NCBI GenBank assembly: GCA_023250955.1 | Contig: JAHEZQ010000017.1 | Span: 1 to 64,000, forward strand | DNA: 64,000 nt | Reading direction: 5' to 3' | DNA from: Melioribacter sp. | GTDB lineage: Bacteria > Bacteroidota > Ignavibacteria > Ignavibacteriales > Melioribacteraceae | Part shown: positions 34,290 through 44,073 of the stretch, one piece after another | Layout of the letters: each line of letters opens with the position of its first letter | How positions within the stretch are numbered: the first letter of the stretch is position 1 | Program-made: the position numbers and the translations under genes | The notes under the pieces: generated by a model | Seen by the model: only the letters and a program-made list of their open reading frames with translations | Database searches by the model: none | What the model was told of the DNA's origin: nothing

Positions 34290-35140
34290 TGAAACCAGAC
34301 TTTTTCTTTTACAGGAAAAAAATTACCAGCTTCATTATGATGTCTTTGACATTTATTGCAGCACTTGCAGCTATAATCCCGCTCGTATTAATTTTTTATT
34401 ATACCATCTCTAAAGGAATTACTTATCTAAATCTAGATTTCTTTGTTGCCATGCCGAAACCGGTTGGTGAATCCGGCGGAGGAATGGCTAATGCAATCGT
34501 TGGAACTTTGATTTTAATTGGTATAGGTGGCGCAATAGGAATTCCTGTTGGAATAATGACAGGAACTTATTTATCGGAGTTTGGAAAAAATAAATTTGGT
34601 TACGTTGTAAGATTTCTAACAGATGTGTTAAGCGGTATTCCATCAATCGTTGTTGGTGTTGTTGCATATACAATGATTGTTGTGCCGATGAAACATTTCT
34701 CTGCTTTAGCCGGAGGAATAGCGTTGGGCATTCTAATGATACCAACCATTACACGAACTACTGAGGAAATGATAAAGTTGGTTCCGCAAACCTTGCGCGA
34801 AGCCGGATTAGCACTTGGAATACCTAAATGGAAAACTACTCTATCTATTGTTCTAAAATCAGCATGGAAGGGAATTGCAACCGGAGTATTACTTGGATTA
34901 TCAAGAGCTGCGGGTGAAACTGCACCGTTATTATTTACGGCACTTGGGAATCGTTTTTGGTCAACGAGTATCGGACAGCCAATCGCATCATTAACAGTTT
35001 ACATTTATGACTATGCAAAATCACCTTTTGAAGATTGGAATCAACAAGCATGGACAGCAGCGTTAGTTTTAATCTTATTAATATCACTTTTAAGTTTATT
35101 GTTTAGAGTAATTACACGATCAAAATATAAAACGAATTAG
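34274..35140 (+). CDS. pstA: Phosphate ABC transporter permease PstA
   Basis: A 288-residue inner-membrane permease, the partner of PstC. LSGIPSIVVGVVAY near residue 118 and LREAGLALGIPKWKTT near 175 (the EAA loop) are diagnostic. Start options are ATG 34274 (taken) and ATG 34286, which overlaps the pstC stop as ATGA; either gives coupled translation. Six membrane helices are apparent. Confidence 0.93.
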   Translation: MENGMMKPDFFFYRKKITSFIMMSLTFIAALAAIIPLVLIFYYTISKGITYLNLDFFVAMPKPVGESGGGMANAIVGTLILIGIGGAIGIPVGIMTGTYLSEFGKNKFGYVVRFLTDVLSGIPSIVVGVVAYTMIVVPMKHFSALAGGIALGILMIPTITRTTEEMIKLVPQTLREAGLALGIPKWKTTLSIVLKSAWKGIATGVLLGLSRAAGETAPLLFTALGNRFWSTSIGQPIASLTVYIYDYAKSPFEDWNQQAWTAALVLILLISLLSLLFRVITRSKYKTN

Positions 35141-35155
35141 GTTTGTAAAAAGAAT

Positions 35156-35905
35156 ATGGAAATTAAAATATCAGTAAAAAATCTTGATGCATTTTACGGC
35201 AAGAATAAAGTACTTCATAATATCTCGATTGATATTCCTAAGAATAAAGTACTTGCTATTATTGGTCCTTCAGGATGCGGTAAATCAACATTCATAAGAT
35301 GTCTGAACAGAATGCATGAAGTTGTGGGAGGAACAATTAAAGGCGAAATATTACTGGATGGAGAAGATCTGACAAAAACAGATCCGGTGCTTTTGAGAAA
35401 AAGAGTGGGAATGGTATTTCAGAAACCAAATCCGTTTCCTTCTATGTCAATATTCGATAACGTAGCGACCGGTTTGAGATTAAATGGAGTTAGAAATAAA
35501 AAACAAATTACTCCAATCGTTGAAAAATGTTTAAAGCAATCTGCTCTTTGGGATGAGGTAAAAGATCAACTCAATAAATCCGGCGCTAATATATCGGGTG
35601 GACAGCAGCAGAGATTGTGTATTGCACGAACATTGGCTGTTGATCCGGAAGTAATATTAATGGATGAACCTGCCAGCGCACTTGATCCGATCTCTACAAC
35701 AAAGATTGAAGATCTCATCTTTCAACTTAAAAAAGATTATACGATAGTTATTGTAACACACAACATGCAGCAAGCTGCACGAGTAAGCGACTATACTGCT
35801 TTTTTCTATATGGGGAAATTAATTGAGCTTGATGAAACCAATAAAATTTTCACTTCACCATCAAATAAACAAACGGAAGATTATGTCCGCGGTCGTTTCG
35901 GATAA
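35156..35905 (+). CDS. pstB: Phosphate ABC transporter ATPase
   Basis: A 249-residue ATPase. Walker A is [13 protein letters not shown], followed by the PstB-specific NRMHEV. The Q-loop region is [16 protein letters not shown], signature [15 protein letters not shown] and Walker [14 protein letters not shown]. The H-loop is [10 protein letters not shown]. It follows pstA by 15 bases and precedes phoU. Confidence 0.96.
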   Translation: MEIKISVKNLDAFYGKNKVLHNISIDIPKNKVLAIIGPSGCGKSTFIRCLNRMHEVVGGTIKGEILLDGEDLTKTDPVLLRKRVGMVFQKPNPFPSMSIFDNVATGLRLNGVRNKKQITPIVEKCLKQSALWDEVKDQLNKSGANISGGQQQRLCIARTLAVDPEVILMDEPASALDPISTTKIEDLIFQLKKDYTIVIVTHNMQQAARVSDYTAFFYMGKLIELDETNKIFTSPSNKQTEDYVRGRFG

Positions 35906-35922
35906 TATTGAAAGGATAATTT

Positions 35923-36597
35923 ATGCAAGAACATTTTAGTCAAGAAATTGAGAACTTAAAAACCAGCCTTATCAAAATGGCATCTATAGTTGATGAACAA
36001 GTTGATAAAGTAATTACTGCTTTAGAAAGCGGAGATATTGAATTATGCAAAGGTGTAAAGTCGAAAGATCTTGAAGTGGATGCTTACGATAACTTGATTC
36101 AAACTCAATGTGAAAACATACTTGCACTTTTTCAACCGGTAGCAAGTGATTTACGGTTAGTAATATCTGCAATAATGATTAATAATAACTTGGAACGTTG
36201 CGGTGATATTGCCGTAAATATTTCTCAAAGAGTTAAGAAAGCCGGTAATGAGCGTTCTCTTATTACTGAATCTCAAATTATTGATATGGCGCGCACCGCT
36301 CAGTCAATGCTTAAAAATGCGATTGACTCATTTATAAAAAATGACACTGAACTAGCAAGTAATGTTGTTGCCAGTGATGAAAAAGTTGACAAATTGAATA
36401 AACAAATATTCAGTTTCCTTGTCGCAAAAATGCAATCGAACAATGAATTCATTGAAGCTTCTACACATCTTATTGTTATGTCTCGTAATATTGAACGATT
36501 GGCCGATCATGCAACAAACATTGCAGAGAACTTAGTATTTTATGTTGATGCTCAGATTATTGCTCATAGAAAAAAGCTTGAACGCAGCGGGAATTAA
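35923..36597 (+). CDS. phoU: Phosphate uptake regulator PhoU
   Basis: A 224-residue all-helical protein with two PhoU repeats. Each has the metal-binding type motif: LQTQCEN..RLVISAI..NNNLERCGDIAVNI in the first and HLIVMSRNIERLADHATNIAE in the second. PhoU links the Pst transporter to the sensor kinase and damps the Pho response under phosphate sufficiency. A phoR/phoB pair is not in the window. Confidence 0.95.
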   Translation: MQEHFSQEIENLKTSLIKMASIVDEQVDKVITALESGDIELCKGVKSKDLEVDAYDNLIQTQCENILALFQPVASDLRLVISAIMINNNLERCGDIAVNISQRVKKAGNERSLITESQIIDMARTAQSMLKNAIDSFIKNDTELASNVVASDEKVDKLNKQIFSFLVAKMQSNNEFIEASTHLIVMSRNIERLADHATNIAENLVFYVDAQIIAHRKKLERSGN

Positions 36598-36793
36598 TAT
36601 AAATCTGATCATGCCAACAATATCTTCCGGAAGATTTACAAAATCTTGATATTATGCCCGAAATCGCACCTTTTCAAGGGATCGCAAATCTAACTTTTAC
36701 ACCTAAATTTTGAGTTAATTCAAACTTAGATTTTGCTTCGAATACTACCTTTTGCTATATTGAAAATGAATTCGATCACGGAACTTGTTGTTA

Positions 36794-37735
36794 ATGGGAA
36801 TAATCAAACCTAAAAGACTGAAATCAGGAGATACAATTGGAATCATTTCTCCTGCTTCCTCACCAGACGATCTAACAAAAATTAATAACGGCGTTAATTA
36901 TTTAGAAAAACTTGGCTACAGAGTTGAAGTTGGCAAAAATGTGGGCTCTCAAGAAGGTTATCTTGCCGGATCTGATGCTCAAAGATTAGCCGATCTTCAT
37001 TACATGTTTAAGAACAAGCAGATTAAAGCTATCTTTTCTATTCGCGGCGGATATGGTTCCGGAAGATTACTTGATAAAATTGATTATAAACTGATTCGTA
37101 ATAATCCAAAAATATTTGTCGGTTACAGCGATATCAATGCTTTACAAATGGCCTTTTTTGCTAAAACCGGATTAATAACTTTTGCAGGACCGATGGTTGC
37201 TGTTGATTTTCATGATGAAGTTAGTGCATTTACAGAGGAAGTATTTTGGAGAACAATAACATCGAACAAAAAAATTGGAAAACTACTAAATCCGCGCAAA
37301 GAAAAATTTTATGTTTTAAATAAAGGCAGGGCAACAGGAAGAATACTTGGTGGAAATTTAAGTTTACTAAATTCACTTATGGGCACTGAATATTTACCAA
37401 AACTTAAAGATGCAATTCTACTTTTAGAAGATATTCATGAGGCACCTTACCGAATTGATCGCATGTTAAATCAACTTCGTTTAACAAAAATATTAAAACA
37501 AATACGGGGAGTGATACTGGGTCATTTTGTAGATTGTGTTGAATCAGATCCAACCAAGCAGACTTTTACCTTAAATGAAGTTATTGTTGAATATTTCCAA
37601 GATCAAAAAATGCCTGTTCTATACAATGTTAAACATGGTCACATCAAAGATAACATTACAATTCCCTATGGAATAAAATGTGTACTGAATGCTTCCCGCG
37701 CATACATTGAAATTCCGGAAAACGCAGTACTATAA
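36794..37735 (+). CDS. LD-carboxypeptidase (peptidase S66, LdcA/MccF-like)
   Basis: A 313-residue serine peptidase. The nucleophile is in FVGYSDINALQ near residue 112. The acid and histidine of the Ser-Glu-His triad lie in LLLEDIHEAPYRIDRM near 215 and KHGHIKDNITIPYG near 285. S66 enzymes trim the terminal D-Ala from murein tetrapeptides in recycling, or cleave microcin C-like compounds. The start is ATG 36794; two TTG codons just upstream are in frame but less likely. The upstream 190 bases are AT-rich without a recognised site. Confidence 0.9.
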   Translation: MGIIKPKRLKSGDTIGIISPASSPDDLTKINNGVNYLEKLGYRVEVGKNVGSQEGYLAGSDAQRLADLHYMFKNKQIKAIFSIRGGYGSGRLLDKIDYKLIRNNPKIFVGYSDINALQMAFFAKTGLITFAGPMVAVDFHDEVSAFTEEVFWRTITSNKKIGKLLNPRKEKFYVLNKGRATGRILGGNLSLLNSLMGTEYLPKLKDAILLLEDIHEAPYRIDRMLNQLRLTKILKQIRGVILGHFVDCVESDPTKQTFTLNEVIVEYFQDQKMPVLYNVKHGHIKDNITIPYGIKCVLNASRAYIEIPENAVL

Positions 37736-37928
37736 CCCCATAAAAGAATAACTCATCCAAATTTGCTTAGATCGAAGAATTTATTTTTAAGCTGATTCTC
37801 TTTTTTAAGAAAAATCTATATCGTTTCTAACAATTCATTCAAAATGAGCAAGATTCGTTACAGTTTTTGGCTGGTATATTTATTGTCATCTATTCATATA
37901 AGATAGATTTAATTGTATCAGGAATTAG

Positions 37929-39320
37929 ATGGAATTCATTAACGAATCGGAAATCAACTCTTTAATAAATGACGATAAGCTGAACGACCCGGTTTTCCAA
38001 AAAGAAATAATCCAAAAATCTAAAGTAGCGAAAGGGTTATCACTAAAAGAAAGTGCTGTGTTGTTAAATATTTCCGATCCGGAAATAACTGAGGAACTAT
38101 ACTGTACTGCACGAGAAGTAAAAGAAAAAATTTATGGAAATCGGCTAGTTCTTTTTGCACCTCTCTATGTAACAAATCTTTGTATTAATAATTGTTTGTA
38201 TTGTGCTTTCCGAAAAGATAACAAAGAATTAAAACGTAAAACATTAACTATCGAAGAAATTAGAGAAGAGACAGAATTTTTAGTTAAGCAGGGGCATAAG
38301 AGAATCCTTCTTGTTTGCGGAGAACATCCCAAGAAAGCCAATCTTGAATTTATTGGTGAGGCGATTCAAACAATTTATGATGTAAATATTAACGGCGGGA
38401 ATATTAGAAGGATAAATATAAATTCTGCACCTTTGACTATTGAAGCGTTTAAGAAATTAAAAAATTTCGGCATCGGCACGTATCAATGTTTTCAAGAAAC
38501 ATATCATTATAAAACCTATATGGAAATGCATCCGGATGGACCAAAGCACGATTATGCTTGGCGATTATATGCAATGGATCGCGCACTTCAAGCGGGGATT
38601 GATGATGTAGGTATTGGTGCACTTTTCGGTTTGACAGATTACAAATTTGAAACACTTGCAATGTTAAGCCATGCGTTTAATCTTGATCATCGTTTTGGTA
38701 TCGGGCCACATACAATTTCTGTCCCTCGCATAGAACCGGCGTTCAATTCACAGCTTTCCCATAAACCACCGTTTGCTGTTGATGATTTTTCTTTTAAAAA
38801 GTTTATTGCAGTAATTCGCCTTGCTGTTCCATATACAGGAATAATTTTATCAACGCGAGAACGAGCTGATTTAAGAAGAGAACTTTTCGAAGTCGGCATT
38901 TCACAAATCAGTGCTGGAAGCAGAACTTCTCCAGGTGCTTATAAAGAGTCACAAGAAACGCTTGAAGAACATGAAATGGAACAATTTCAATTGGGAGATC
39001 ACAGAACTCTTGATGAAGTTGTAAAAGATTGCTGTGGGTTAGGATTCTTACCGAGTTTCTGTACTGCATGTTACCGTTCGAATAGAACCGGTGATAGATT
39101 TATGGAATTAGCAAAATCCGGTAATATTGGAAAAATGTGTGTCCCAAATGCAATTTCTACATTTAGTGAATACACTAATGATTTTGCATCGGTAGAAACA
39201 AAAATAGTTGCTAATGAATTTATTCAAAACGAGATTGAAAAATTTAATGGTATCACAAGACATAAAACCGAAGAGATGCTCAAAAGAGTTAATAACGGTG
39301 AAAGGGATGTTTTCTTTTAA
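37929..39320 (+). CDS. hydG: [FeFe]-hydrogenase maturase HydG (tyrosine lyase)
   Basis: A 463-residue radical SAM enzyme that splits tyrosine into CO and cyanide ligands for the H-cluster. The CX3CX2C motif is CINNCLYC near residue 85. The C-terminal cluster motif CTACYRSNRTGDRFM continues to a third cysteine exactly 22 residues later (CX2CX22C), which distinguishes HydG from the thiamine enzyme ThiH. AGGAATTAG lies before the ATG. hydE follows after 8 bases. Neither HydF nor a hydrogenase subunit is in the window. Confidence 0.95.
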   Translation: MEFINESEINSLINDDKLNDPVFQKEIIQKSKVAKGLSLKESAVLLNISDPEITEELYCTAREVKEKIYGNRLVLFAPLYVTNLCINNCLYCAFRKDNKELKRKTLTIEEIREETEFLVKQGHKRILLVCGEHPKKANLEFIGEAIQTIYDVNINGGNIRRININSAPLTIEAFKKLKNFGIGTYQCFQETYHYKTYMEMHPDGPKHDYAWRLYAMDRALQAGIDDVGIGALFGLTDYKFETLAMLSHAFNLDHRFGIGPHTISVPRIEPAFNSQLSHKPPFAVDDFSFKKFIAVIRLAVPYTGIILSTRERADLRRELFEVGISQISAGSRTSPGAYKESQETLEEHEMEQFQLGDHRTLDEVVKDCCGLGFLPSFCTACYRSNRTGDRFMELAKSGNIGKMCVPNAISTFSEYTNDFASVETKIVANEFIQNEIEKFNGITRHKTEEMLKRVNNGERDVFF

Positions 39321-39328
39321 AAATTACA

Positions 39329-40375
39329 ATGAAACTTGAACAAATTCTACATAAGGAAGAACTGACGAAAGAAGAAATAATATTTCTTCTAAATCTAACG
39401 GACAATAACGATCAGCAAAAACTTTTTGATCGTGCGGATGAAATACGTTCTATCTATTGCGGTAATGAAGTGCATCTAAGAGGAATAATTGAATTCTCAA
39501 ATTATTGCGAACAAAATTGTCTTTACTGCGGTTTACGTAAAAGTAATAGTAAACTTTCGCGTTACCGTATGACACCTGAAGAGATTATAGAAACTGCACG
39601 TGTGATTTCTAATCAAGGTATTTATACAATTGTACTGCAATCCGGAGAAGACAATTATTACGACACTGATCTGATCGCTTACATTATATATCAAATAAAG
39701 CAGAATACAAATGCAGCAATTACTTTAAGTCTTGGCGAAAGAAGTTTTAATGAATACCGCGAATGGAAAATTGCCGGAGCTGACCGTTATTTATTAAAAC
39801 ATGAAACAGCAAATCATGATCTGTATTCTGTTTATCATAAAAAACAGAAATTGGAGGACCGTCTTTCCCATTTAAGCTTTTTAAAAACAATCGGTTATCA
39901 AATCGGTTCCGGTAACATCATTGGATTGCCAATGCAATCAGTTGAAGATATAGCTGATGATATTCTGTTATGCAAGAAGTTGGATGTAGATATGGCAGCA
40001 TTCGGCCCATTCATACCCTCGCCTGACACAACATACAAAAATAAAACTGCAGGTGATGTTGATTTAACATTACGAACGATGGCAACTGCAAGAATTGTAT
40101 TAAAGAAAGTTCATATCCCCGCGACAACAGCGCTTGCAACTATTGATGATGAAGGAAGAATAAAAGGACTAAATGCCGGTGCAAATATTGTTATGCCTGA
40201 TTTAACCCCAAGCCCATATAGAAAACTATATCAAATTTATCCGGACAAAAAATGTATTAATGATAATCCGCTTAATTGCAAAGGATGTTTGCAATTACAA
40301 ATTGAAGCCATAGGAAGAAAGATTTCAAGCTCACGCGGCGACTCGTTAAAATTAGTTGAACAGATGAAGGATTAA
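39329..40375 (+). CDS. hydE: [FeFe]-hydrogenase maturase HydE
   Basis: A 348-residue radical SAM enzyme that helps build the H-cluster dithiolate bridge. The cluster motif is CEQNCLYC near residue 64, within IIEFSNYCEQNCLYCGLR. Further signatures are TIVLQSGED, LSLGERSF and FIPSPDTTY. It is directly downstream of hydG and is surely cotranscribed with it. The C-terminal cysteines CINDNPLNCKGC could carry an extra cluster as seen in some HydE proteins. Confidence 0.94.
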   Translation: MKLEQILHKEELTKEEIIFLLNLTDNNDQQKLFDRADEIRSIYCGNEVHLRGIIEFSNYCEQNCLYCGLRKSNSKLSRYRMTPEEIIETARVISNQGIYTIVLQSGEDNYYDTDLIAYIIYQIKQNTNAAITLSLGERSFNEYREWKIAGADRYLLKHETANHDLYSVYHKKQKLEDRLSHLSFLKTIGYQIGSGNIIGLPMQSVEDIADDILLCKKLDVDMAAFGPFIPSPDTTYKNKTAGDVDLTLRTMATARIVLKKVHIPATTALATIDDEGRIKGLNAGANIVMPDLTPSPYRKLYQIYPDKKCINDNPLNCKGCLQLQIEAIGRKISSSRGDSLKLVEQMKD

Positions 40376-40449
40376 TAAATCCCTTTTCTTCCATCTACAT
40401 TTGATTGTATATTTGCCACCAAGAAATTAAAATATAAGAGGGTTTTTTA

Positions 40450-40953
40450 ATGAAATTTTATACTTCCATTCTATTAAGTACCATTGTTCTTTTTTCTGCT
40501 TGTAACTCGCATAAAGATCAAGAAATATTTAAAAGTGCTGCGGAAAAATCAAAAGCAAAAAATTATTCCGAAGCATTAAAAGATTATCAAGAAATTATAA
40601 ATGATTATTCGGGAAGCGATAAAGCTGCGGAAAGTATTTTTTCTGTTGCAGCAATGTATCATATGTATCAAATACCAAACATTTCCAAAGAAGAATCACT
40701 TAAGAAAGCAGTTGAATTTTATCAGAAATTATATCGGCAATTTCCTCAAGATGAAAGAGCGCCCAAAGCTTTATTTATGTCCGGATTTATTTTGGCAAAT
40801 GAACTTGGTAACACTGATGCAGCAAGGTTGGCATATCAAGAATTTTTAAATAAATTTCCTAAACATGAACTTTCTGTACCTGCTAGAACGGAATTAGATA
40901 ATCTCGGCAAGACTCCGGAAGAAATTCTCCAAGAGAAAACAGCGAAAAAATAG
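40450..40953 (+). CDS. TPR-like outer-membrane lipoprotein
   Basis: A 167-residue protein. A lipoprotein signal peptide ends with the lipobox LFSAC near residue 18. The mature part contains tetratricopeptide-like helices, for example KNYSEALKDYQEIINDYSGSDKAAESIF and AVEFYQKLYRQFPQDERAPKALFMSGF, resembling YbgF or BamD-type repeats. Its role is not clear. The stop overlaps the next start by one base, so the two proteins are coupled. Confidence 0.8.
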   Translation: MKFYTSILLSTIVLFSACNSHKDQEIFKSAAEKSKAKNYSEALKDYQEIINDYSGSDKAAESIFSVAAMYHMYQIPNISKEESLKKAVEFYQKLYRQFPQDERAPKALFMSGFILANELGNTDAARLAYQEFLNKFPKHELSVPARTELDNLGKTPEEILQEKTAKK

Positions 40954-41861
40954 TGGCTGTAAAAACTCGAGACTATAAAAAATTTTTAGACCCGGTTGTA
41001 ATTTCCAAACTTAAAACTCTTGAACTAAAAGCAAGAATGGTTGTTGAAGGGTTTAAAGTCGGGTTGCACCGAAGTCCTTATCACGGATTTAGCGTTGAGT
41101 TTAGCGAGCATCGTCCTTATATGCAAGGTGATGCACTTAAAAATGTTGATTGGAAAGTTTTCGCTAAAAGTGAAAAATATTATATCAAGCAATTTGAAGA
41201 AGAAACAAATTTACTCTCCCACATTTTTGTTGATGCAAGCAAGTCAATGCAGTTCAAACATTCAGGCAAGGTTTCAAAAATAGATTATGCAACAATTCTT
41301 GCCGCAGCGCTTGCTTATGTAATGATAGATCAGCAAGATTCTGTCGGACTGGCAATTTATTCCGATAAAATTCATACCTATTTACCTCCAAAATCAAATC
41401 GTATTTATCTTAAAACTCTTTTATCCGCTCTCAATCAAATTCAGCCGGGTGGGACAACAACAACTTCAAAATGTTTGGACTCTGTTGCAGAAAAAATAAA
41501 AAAGCGGGGACTTACAATTATTATCTCGGATTTTTTTGATGATATGAATTCGATACTTACTGCACTTAAGCACATTCATTACAAAAAAAATGAAGTAATT
41601 GTTTTCCAGATTCTTGATCCAATTGAAAAAAGTTTTGGTTTCGATCGTGATTCTGTTTTTGTTGATCTTGAATCGGGTGAACAGATAACAACACAACCAC
41701 ATCAAATCCAGCGGGCATATCAGGAAGCTATGAACGAATACTTGAATAAATTAAAGACAGAGTGTTTGAACTTTGGAATTGAGTACAATTTGATTGACAC
41801 AAGCCAGCCGTTCGATAAAGCATTGATGAGTTATTTTGCTAAACGAGCAAAGATGAATTGA
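40953..41861 (+). CDS. DUF58 domain-containing protein
   Basis: A 302-residue protein. The DUF58 signature GxHxSPYHGFSVEFSEHRPYMQGDALKNVDWKV lies near residues 35-70 (the key residues are HRSPYHGF and EHRPYMQGD). A von Willebrand-like half follows, with FVDASKSMQF (DxSxS-like metal site). Such proteins often pair with MoxR ATPases, which are not adjacent here. The start is GTG at 40953, overlapping the upstream stop as TAGTG. Confidence 0.87.
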   Translation: MAVKTRDYKKFLDPVVISKLKTLELKARMVVEGFKVGLHRSPYHGFSVEFSEHRPYMQGDALKNVDWKVFAKSEKYYIKQFEEETNLLSHIFVDASKSMQFKHSGKVSKIDYATILAAALAYVMIDQQDSVGLAIYSDKIHTYLPPKSNRIYLKTLLSALNQIQPGGTTTTSKCLDSVAEKIKKRGLTIIISDFFDDMNSILTALKHIHYKKNEVIVFQILDPIEKSFGFDRDSVFVDLESGEQITTQPHQIQRAYQEAMNEYLNKLKTECLNFGIEYNLIDTSQPFDKALMSYFAKRAKMN

Positions 41862-42559
41862 TAAAATTATTTTTGAAAAACATTTTGATAAATAAATGTT
41901 TACTATTCTTTGTTTTGACTTCTATAATTTTTCCGCAAGAACAAAAACATCCTATCACTCGAAATCCAGAATATCCTACTCACTGGTGGACGCCAGTACC
42001 AAAAGAAGGTGCACCATCTTGGGAAATTCTTCCGCAAGAAGCTGCTCACGGTGAGGTGATTCTTTCAAAACGGAATGAACTTGGATTGCTCTCCAATTTT
42101 GCACCGACTCCGTTCATATTCCATGGAAAACGTTATGCAAGTCTGGAAGGATTCTGGCAGATGATGAAATACCCGGAAAGTGAGGACGATCCCCGTGCTA
42201 CTTTTCATGGGTTGCATTGGAAATATACCCGCGAACAAGTTGCTCAGCTAACAAGCTTTGAAGCCAAAAGAGCAGGGGATCTTGCAGAAGAGAATATGAA
42301 AAAGATGGGAATCAACTGGGTAACATTTAAGGGAAAACGAATGGAATATAAACCTAATGTGTCCGGGAAACATTATAGACTAATTGTTGAGGCAACATGG
42401 GAAAAAGTTCGGCAGAATCCTGAAGTACAAAAAATTTTACTTGCAACGGGTGATTTAATTTTAAAACCAGATCATCATCAAGAGCCAAACGCACCTGCTG
42501 CTTGGAAGTATTATGAAATTCTTACTAAGATCCGTACAAAACTGCAAAAGAAAAATTGA
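41858..42559 (+). CDS. NADAR/YbiA-like protein with signal peptide
   Basis: A 233-residue protein. A hydrophobic N-terminus (about residues 5-25, CLLFFVLTSIIFPQE) looks like a signal peptide. The rest is a NADAR (DUF1768) domain: LGLLSNFAPTPFIFHGKRYASLEGFWQMMKYPE with the conserved Glu and Trp, and VRQNPEVQKILLATGDLILKPDHH plus AWKYYEILTKIR at the end (motifs abbreviated). NADAR enzymes are N-glycosidases on ADP-ribose-type or riboflavin-pathway substrates in the cytoplasm, so an exported form is unusual. The TTG start overlaps the DUF58 stop by 4 bases. Confidence 0.8.
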   Translation: MIKLFLKNILINKCLLFFVLTSIIFPQEQKHPITRNPEYPTHWWTPVPKEGAPSWEILPQEAAHGEVILSKRNELGLLSNFAPTPFIFHGKRYASLEGFWQMMKYPESEDDPRATFHGLHWKYTREQVAQLTSFEAKRAGDLAEENMKKMGINWVTFKGKRMEYKPNVSGKHYRLIVEATWEKVRQNPEVQKILLATGDLILKPDHHQEPNAPAAWKYYEILTKIRTKLQKKN

Positions 42560-42571
42560 TTGGAAATTCTA

Positions 42572-43951
42572 TCATGTTAAAATTAAATTTCTTACCTCAC
42601 CAACATATTTCTCAGCTAAACTCTCCGCATCTTCCTTGGTCTTGGCTTCAACAATAATTCTAATTATAGGTTCTGTATTTGATCTTCTGAAATGTACCCA
42701 GTGATCATCGAAATCAATCCTCAGTCCGTCCTCAAGATTTATTTTCTCAGATTTATATTTCTCAGTTATTTTTTTGATCACATCATCGGGATCGCGCGGT
42801 GCCGTCCCTTCGGAAACCGAACCTAGTTCAATTTTCTTTTTAACAATAAAATATTGAGGTAAAGATTTTTTCAATCCGCTCATTTTTCTGCCATACTCAA
42901 CTAAGTGCTGAAGCAATATTGTAGTTCCCGTAAGTGCATCTCTACCAAAAACAGTTTGCGGTAAAATAACTCCGCCGCTTCCTTCTCCGCCGATGACCGC
43001 ATTAACTTCTTTCATTTTCTTTACAACATTTGCCTCACCAACGGGAGCTCTGAATATCTGGCATTCAAACTCTTTTGCAACATCTTCAACTGCGCGAGTT
43101 GTAGAAAGATTTACAACAACATTTCCTTTTTTCTTTGAGAGATAAAATTTAATTGCTTGTGTGATCGTATTTTCCTCACCGAATGGTTCGCCTTTTTCTG
43201 TTATTAATACTAACCGGTCAACATCCGGATCAACAACAATTCCTAAATCTGCTTTATGTTTTTTTACAGCTTCCATTGTTGCAGTTAAATTTTCCGGAAT
43301 TGGCTCAGGCAATCTCGGAAAGATTCCGGTTTTATCGCAATTCATTTCGATAACTTTACAACCAAGCTTACTTAACAATTTAGGCATTGAATAAGCTCCG
43401 GCGCCATTTACGCAATCAAGTAAAACTCTAAATTTTCTTTTCCGGATCATTGCAACATTTATATAATCCATCTTTAGAACGGCTTCGATATGATTATCTA
43501 AACCTTTTCTGTAACGGGTTACCTTTCCTAATTTATCCCAAGCAGAAAATTTTTTATCCGCTTCATAAAGATGTTTCATCATACCGGCATTTTCTTCAGC
43601 GCTCATAAATTCACCGTTGCTATTGAGCAGCTTCAAAGCATTCCATTCATTTGGATTATGGCTCGCAGAGAGTTGAATTCCTCCAACGGCCTTCAGCTTT
43701 TTTACATTAAAGAGAACTGTCGGTGTAGGAACTATTCCGAGATCAATTACATCATTACCTTTTGCAAGAAGAGTTCCTATAACAACGTTGCGTACCATCT
43801 CACCGGAAATCCTTCCATCGCTTCCAACTATGATCTTTCCTTTACCGCAGAAATCAGCATAAGCAGAAGTATAGTTTACCAAGACTTCGGGATCGAGTCC
43901 ATCACCGATTATTCCTCTTATTCCAGAAATGCTAACCATTAATGTTGGCAT
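42572..43951 (-). CDS. Phosphoglucosamine mutase / phosphomannomutase family
   Basis: A 459-residue alpha-D-phosphohexomutase. The phosphoserine loop is QLSASHNPNEWNALK near residues 95-108. The metal loop is DPDVDRLVL near 240. The sugar-binding loop GGEGSGGVI lies near 320, and the phosphate-binding RRSNTEPIIRIIVEA near the C-terminus. GlmM or ManB specificity cannot be decided by eye; GlmM is somewhat more likely given the overall length. It ends convergent with the NADAR gene. Confidence 0.88.
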   Translation of the reverse strand: MPTLMVSISGIRGIIGDGLDPEVLVNYTSAYADFCGKGKIIVGSDGRISGEMVRNVVIGTLLAKGNDVIDLGIVPTPTVLFNVKKLKAVGGIQLSASHNPNEWNALKLLNSNGEFMSAEENAGMMKHLYEADKKFSAWDKLGKVTRYRKGLDNHIEAVLKMDYINVAMIRKRKFRVLLDCVNGAGAYSMPKLLSKLGCKVIEMNCDKTGIFPRLPEPIPENLTATMEAVKKHKADLGIVVDPDVDRLVLITEKGEPFGEENTITQAIKFYLSKKKGNVVVNLSTTRAVEDVAKEFECQIFRAPVGEANVVKKMKEVNAVIGGEGSGGVILPQTVFGRDALTGTTILLQHLVEYGRKMSGLKKSLPQYFIVKKKIELGSVSEGTAPRDPDDVIKKITEKYKSEKINLEDGLRIDFDDHWVHFRRSNTEPIIRIIVEAKTKEDAESLAEKYVGEVRNLILT

Positions 43952-44073
43952 AAAACACCTTTGAATTGAAAAAGAAGAAATAAGGAATCAGAAAACAGTA
44001 ATTAAGAATAAACTCCTAAATCCTTATTGTTATATAGAAATTTAATAACTTTTACACCAAAATAATTTATTAA

